Shown here one piece after another: positions 60,050 through 64,000 of a stretch of DNA of 64,000 nucleotides. This DNA is from Flavobacterium sp. CF136. GTDB lineage: Bacteria > Bacteroidota > Bacteroidia > Flavobacteriales > Flavobacteriaceae. Every line of letters starts with the position of its first letter. The first letter of the stretch is position 1. The stretch lies in the NCBI RefSeq assembly GCF_000282055.1, contig NZ_AKJZ01000009.1, positions 1 to 64,000 of the forward strand, read 5' to 3'. The position numbers and the translations under genes are program-made. Below the pieces are notes generated by a model that saw only the letters and a program-made list of their open reading frames with translations, did not search any database and was not told the DNA's origin.

Positions 60050-60946
60050 ATGAAATGGAGTAACTATATAAAAGACTATCAATCGTATTTGCGAATCGAA
60101 CGTGGTTTGTCTAAAAATACAATCGAAAACTATGGTTTTGATATTGAAAGATTGTGTCATTTTTTAGAAAATAATCAAATTGAAGTTTCACCATTGAAGA
60201 TTACAGAAGAAACGGTTCAGCAGTTTATATATTCCGTTTCAAAGGAAGTGAATCCAAGATCTCAGGCACGGATAATTTCTGGACTAAAAAGCTTTTTTAA
60301 CTATTTGGTTTTTGAGGATTATCGTGTTGATAACCCTTTAGAATTAATTGAAAGTCCTAAAACCGGACGTAAATTACCAGATACATTGTCTGTTGAGGAA
60401 ATTGATAATTTGATTAATGCAATAGATTTAAGTTCGAATGAAGGTGAAAGAAACCGGGCGATGCTGGAAACTTTGTATGGCTGCGGGCTTCGAGTATCCG
60501 AATTAGTGTCTTTAAAAATTTCGGATTTGTTTTTTGACGAAGGTTTTATAAAAATTACCGGAAAAGGTAATAAAGAACGTTTTGTTCCTATTGGTGCTTT
60601 TACTCAAAAATACATTGATATTTATCAAAAGGATGTCAGGATTCATTTAAAAATAAAAAAAGGTAATGAGGATACTTTGTTTTTGAATCGAAGAGGAAAT
60701 CAACTTACACGTGCCATGATTTTTACAATTATAAAAGATCTGGCAGTAAAAATTAATTTAAATAAAAGTATAAGCCCTCATACTTTTAGACATTCCTTTG
60801 CAACACATTTACTTGAAAATGGTGCCGATTTGCGTTCAATTCAATTGATGCTTGGACATGAATCAATAACCACTACAGAAATTTATGTGCATTTGGACAG
60901 AAGTTTCTTAAAAGGAATCATGCATACTTTTCATCCAAGAAGATAA
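60050..60946 (+). CDS. xerD: Site-specific tyrosine recombinase XerD
   Basis: A 298-aa recombinase. The N-terminal core-binding domain is YIKDYQSYLRIERGLSKNTI. The catalytic set is complete: Arg in YGCGLRVSELVSL, Lys in ITGKGNKERFVP, HTFRHSFATHLL (His and Arg of box II), GHESITTTEIYVH with the Tyr nucleophile. It resolves chromosome dimers at dif with a partner. It is separate from the prophage integrase, whose box II differs. Confidence 0.93.
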   Translation: MKWSNYIKDYQSYLRIERGLSKNTIENYGFDIERLCHFLENNQIEVSPLKITEETVQQFIYSVSKEVNPRSQARIISGLKSFFNYLVFEDYRVDNPLELIESPKTGRKLPDTLSVEEIDNLINAIDLSSNEGERNRAMLETLYGCGLRVSELVSLKISDLFFDEGFIKITGKGNKERFVPIGAFTQKYIDIYQKDVRIHLKIKKGNEDTLFLNRRGNQLTRAMIFTIIKDLAVKINLNKSISPHTFRHSFATHLLENGADLRSIQLMLGHESITTTEIYVHLDRSFLKGIMHTFHPRR

Positions 60947-61039
60947 TTTTTTCGAAATTTATATATTTAACATTTACTTTCCCGAAAAAGCAATATATTG
61001 TTATTCAGAATGATTCCCCAATCTTAGACAAATAAGCAT

Positions 61040-62563
61040 ATGGTTTTCGATTTGTATGAGAATGAAAATTCTCAGAACGTAAATGACTTTTATAAGAAAT
61101 TGTTTGCTGAAATTCCTGATTTGATTTTTCAGTTTATTATCGATTCAGAAAATAATTATTCATTTCCATTGGTTAGTAAATCAGTGGAAGAAATCTTTGA
61201 ATTGACTGCTAATGACTTTTCAAATGATACTAAAATAATTATTTATGAAAGGGTTTATCCGCAGGACCGGGATTTGTTTTTTCAAACTTTAGTAAAAGCA
61301 AAAAGAGGTATTTTGCCATGGGAAATAGAGTTTAGGGGAGTATTGCCAAAAAAAGGATTGCGATGGTTTAAAATTTCGTCTAAATCCGAAGCTTCACCTG
61401 ATGGTCGCATAAGCTTTTTTGGGCGTGTTTCCGATATTACGGATTTGAAAGACAAAGAGCTGAAATTACGCATCTCGGAAGAAAGGTTTCAGTTTGCTTT
61501 AGAAGCCTCAACTACAGGTATTTGGGATTGGAATATGGTAACAAACAGTGTTTTTTATTCCTCATTATCATTAAAAATTTTAGAATTAGAATCAACGGAT
61601 ATTTTTGATGATCCGGAACGTTGGGATAAAATTGTTCATCCGGATGATCTGTCTAAATATTACTCGGATATACAGGAACATTTTGATAATAAGATTCCAT
61701 TTTATGAAAATTATCATCGTGTGATGACTTCCAGTGGTAAATACAAATGGATATTGGATAGGGGAAAAGTAATTGAACGTGATGAAAATGGTAAACCTTT
61801 GCGCGTTATAGGAACACATACGGATGTATCTGCACAAAAGGAAAAAGAGTTAGAGCTTATAAAAACAATGAAGCTGTATAGTGATCAAAATAGCCGGTTA
61901 CTAAACTTTTCCTATATCGTTTCGCATAATTTAAATACGCAGGCAGGTAATATTAAGTCTATCCTGGATTTTATTGATATTGATGAAAAAAAAGAAACGA
62001 TCAAAGAGATGTTAATGCATCTTCGAACTGTTTCCAATGATTTGAATGATACGATTTTAAATTTAAATCAAATTATTCAGATTCAAAATGATGTAGATAT
62101 AGTTGTCAGGCCATTAAAATTGTCAGATTACATTAATAAGACGATTTCAATAATTAAGGATTTTAATTCTGAAACCAAAGTAAAAATTATAAACAATGTG
62201 CCGGAGTATTTACTTATAAATTTTAATCCTGCTTATCTGGAAAGCGTTTTGCAGAATTTTGTAACAAATGCAATTAAATATGCACATCCTGACAGGGATC
62301 CGGTAATTATTTTTGATTATTTTCTTGATCCGGAAGGTAATAAGGTGTTAAAAATCAAAGATAATGGTCAGGGAATCGATTTAAAGGTTTATGGAGATTT
62401 ATTATTCGGGATGTATAAAACGTTTCATAAACATAAAGATGCCCGCGGGATTGGTTTGCATATCACTAAAAACCAAATAGAGGCTATGAAAGGGAAGGTT
62501 TTTGTAGAAAGTGAAGTTGGAGTTGGTACAACTTTCAAAATTGTTTTTAACGATGAATTGTAA
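61040..62563 (+). CDS. PAS-domain sensor histidine kinase
   Basis: A 507-aa cytoplasmic sensor kinase with no transmembrane segment. Two PAS/PAC units cover residues about 10-140 (PAC end SFFGRVSDITDLKDKE) and 145-275 (FALEASTTGIWDWNMVTNSV to IGTHTDVSAQKEKE). The H box is SYIVSHNLNTQAGN, followed by a HATPase domain with N box FVTNAIKYAHPDRDP, G1 IKDNGQGIDL and G2 DARGIGLHITKNQ. It should autophosphorylate on His in response to an unknown signal; no response regulator is adjacent. Confidence 0.92.
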   Translation: MVFDLYENENSQNVNDFYKKLFAEIPDLIFQFIIDSENNYSFPLVSKSVEEIFELTANDFSNDTKIIIYERVYPQDRDLFFQTLVKAKRGILPWEIEFRGVLPKKGLRWFKISSKSEASPDGRISFFGRVSDITDLKDKELKLRISEERFQFALEASTTGIWDWNMVTNSVFYSSLSLKILELESTDIFDDPERWDKIVHPDDLSKYYSDIQEHFDNKIPFYENYHRVMTSSGKYKWILDRGKVIERDENGKPLRVIGTHTDVSAQKEKELELIKTMKLYSDQNSRLLNFSYIVSHNLNTQAGNIKSILDFIDIDEKKETIKEMLMHLRTVSNDLNDTILNLNQIIQIQNDVDIVVRPLKLSDYINKTISIIKDFNSETKVKIINNVPEYLLINFNPAYLESVLQNFVTNAIKYAHPDRDPVIIFDYFLDPEGNKVLKIKDNGQGIDLKVYGDLLFGMYKTFHKHKDARGIGLHITKNQIEAMKGKVFVESEVGVGTTFKIVFNDEL

Positions 62564-62582
62564 GTTTGGATAAATCAGAAAT

Positions 62583-62617
62583 AAAAAAAAACTTCTCATC
62601 TCTGAGAAGTTTTTTTA
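62583..62617. terminator. Bidirectional terminator between the kinase and rny
   Basis: ACTTCTCA and TGAGAAGT form an 8-bp stem with a 4-nt loop, flanked by an A tract and a T tract, so it works for both convergent genes. Confidence 0.88.
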
Positions 62618-62635
62618 TGAAATATTTTTGTGAAT

Positions 62636-64000
62636 TTATTTAGCAATATTAACTGCTCTGGTTTCCCTGATAACAGTAACTTTTACCTGACCCGGATAAG
62701 TCATTTCAGTTTGAATTTTTTGTGAAATCTCGAAAGATAAATTTGCTGCATTATCATCAGATACTTTTTCGCTTTCCACAATAACACGAAGTTCTCTACC
62801 TGCCTGAATTGCGTAAGCATTTTTAACTCCGCTGAATCCGTAAGCAACTTCTTCAAGATCTTTCAAACGTTGGATATAGGAATCTAATACCTGACGTCTT
62901 GCTCCTGGTCTTGCACCTGAAATAGCATCACACACCTGAATAATTGGTGATAATAATGATTTCATTTCGATTTCGTCGTGGTGAGCTCCAATTGCGTTGC
63001 AAACTTCTTCTTTTTCGCCATATTTTTCAGCCCATTGCATACCTAATAAAGCGTGAGGTAAATCACTTTCAGTATCCGGAACTTTACCAATATCGTGAAG
63101 TAAACCTGCTCTTTTGGCTAATTTTACATTTAAGCCCAGTTCAGCTGCCATGATACCACAAAGTTTAGAAACTTCTCTGGAGTGTTGCAGTAGGTTTTGT
63201 CCATAAGAAGAACGGTATTTCATACGGCCTACGACTTTTATTAATTCAGGGTGTAAACCGTGAATTCCTAAGTCAATAACGGTACGTTTACCAACTTCAA
63301 TAATTTCGTCATCAATTTGTTTAGCAGTTTTAGCAACAACCTCTTCAATTCTTGCCGGGTGAATACGTCCGTCAGTAACTAATTTGTGTAATGACAAACG
63401 TGCAATTTCTCTACGAACCGGATCAAAACAAGAAAGTATAATAGCTTCCGGTGTATCATCAACAATAATTTCTACTCCGGTTGCAGCTTCAAGCGCCCTA
63501 ATGTTTCGGCCTTCACGACCAATAATTCGACCTTTTACATCATCTGATTCAATGTTGAAAACTGAAACGCAATTTTCTACTGCTTCTTCTGTTCCTACTC
63601 TCTGAATAGTGTTGATGATGATTTTCTTTGCTTCTTGCTGTGCAGTAAGTTTTGCCTCCTCAATAGTTTCCTGAATATGAGACATTGCTTTACTCTTTGC
63701 TTCAGCTTTTAAACCTTCAACTAATTGTTCTTTCGCTTCCTCGGCAGAAAGTCCTGAGATTACTTCAAGTTGCTGTAATTGGCTTTTGTGTAACTTGTCA
63801 ACCTCAGATTGTTTTTTGTCTAAAATTTCAATTTTGCTGTTGTATTCTTGTGTTTTAGCCTCAAAATCATCATTTACTTTTTTAGCTTTTGATAATTCAT
63901 TTGAAATTTGTGATTCTTTGTCGCGAACTCTTTTTTCTACTTCTGCTACTTTTTTATCACGGGCTAAAATTACTTGTTCGTGTTCTGATTTTAATTCGAT
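62636..64000 (-). CDS. rny: Ribonuclease Y, N terminus beyond window
   Basis: The frame continues without break through the right window edge, so the start lies outside; a Met at 63685 is internal. About 454 residues are visible of the usual 520. The N-terminal part visible is a coiled coil ([20 protein letters not shown] and onward), then the KH domain ([19 protein letters not shown]) and HD domain ([20 protein letters not shown] with metal-binding HD). It is a membrane-anchored endoribonuclease that initiates mRNA decay; the anchor should lie just upstream. Confidence 0.95.
   Translation of the reverse strand: MELKSEHEQVILARDKKVAEVEKRVRDKESQISNELSKAKKVNDDFEAKTQEYNSKIEILDKKQSEVDKLHKSQLQQLEVISGLSAEEAKEQLVEGLKAEAKSKAMSHIQETIEEAKLTAQQEAKKIIINTIQRVGTEEAVENCVSVFNIESDDVKGRIIGREGRNIRALEAATGVEIIVDDTPEAIILSCFDPVRREIARLSLHKLVTDGRIHPARIEEVVAKTAKQIDDEIIEVGKRTVIDLGIHGLHPELIKVVGRMKYRSSYGQNLLQHSREVSKLCGIMAAELGLNVKLAKRAGLLHDIGKVPDTESDLPHALLGMQWAEKYGEKEEVCNAIGAHHDEIEMKSLLSPIIQVCDAISGARPGARRQVLDSYIQRLKDLEEVAYGFSGVKNAYAIQAGRELRVIVESEKVSDDNAANLSFEISQKIQTEMTYPGQVKVTVIRETRAVNIAK

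Noticed and set aside
60050..60946. Second prophage integrase
   Set aside because: The protein is a standard XerD with complete catalytic set in a host gene neighbourhood; no phage genes are nearby.
1..64000. CRISPR array
   Set aside because: No array of regularly spaced 25-40 bp repeats exists; the 8-bp-period array at 52344-52430 is far too short in unit length.

Overview
The window is a low-GC Bacteroidota chromosome segment, almost certainly Flavobacterium or a close relative. The host genes are typical of that group (DUF4290, DUF493, DUF5686, OMP-b-brl proteins, HU, RNase Y). Promoters have the Bacteroidota form TTG-N19-21-TAnnTTTG, and start codons lack Shine-Dalgarno sequences. About two thirds (1 to about 44.05 kb) is a temperate siphovirus-like prophage whose left end lies outside the window. 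The rest (44.06-64 kb) is ordinary host chromosome.

Prophage, 1-15.7 kb, rightward: replication, recombination and DNA-modification module. It starts inside a repeat-bearing protein, followed by small phage proteins, an SF2 helicase, a Lin1244-type replication protein, a RuvC-like resolvase, a helicase-DNA methyltransferase fusion, a C5 cytosine methyltransferase with a six-repeat target-recognition region, a phage-encoded DnaN sliding clamp, and many small hypothetical genes tightly overlapped by ATGA junctions. In the 12.1-15.3 kb part, three small genes each carry a single in-frame TAA while the downstream frame stays open.

15.8-16.65 kb, leftward: a small HTH (Cro-like) protein and two small unknown proteins, with a palindromic operator candidate in the divergent region.

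16.8-42.5 kb, rightward: TerS, a tiny exported protein, TerL, portal, scaffold-like protein, decoration protein, gpE-like capsid protein with a C-terminal Ig-like domain, head-tail connector candidates, tail tube, tape measure (1400 aa), baseplate and fiber proteins, LamG protein, holin, CHAP endolysin, spanin-like protein, and a HicA/HicB toxin-antitoxin pair. A short leftward cassette (35.73-36.35 kb) interrupts the tail genes. Two late promoters (21.28 and 36.43 kb) lack a -33 box and instead carry long perfect inverted repeats ending exactly 7 nt before the -7 element.

42.58-44.14 kb: a leftward tyrosine integrase with a coupled 44-aa membrane peptide, ending at a tRNA with a CAU anticodon (tRNA-Met), the probable attachment target.

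44.3-64 kb, host: START-like protein, PabC-like lyase, YqgE, HU, Fmt, RecQ, an AAA ATPase, a lipoprotein, DUF493, DUF4290, MurA, a cation-diffusion transporter, a GIY-YIG nuclease flanked by two copies of a palindromic repeat, a DUF5686 outer-membrane protein, AroQ, two beta-barrel proteins, XerD, a PAS histidine kinase and the start-truncated RNase Y. Intergenic regions carry several Flavobacterium-style dispersed repeats, including a hairpin built of 8-bp-period tandem motifs upstream of murA.
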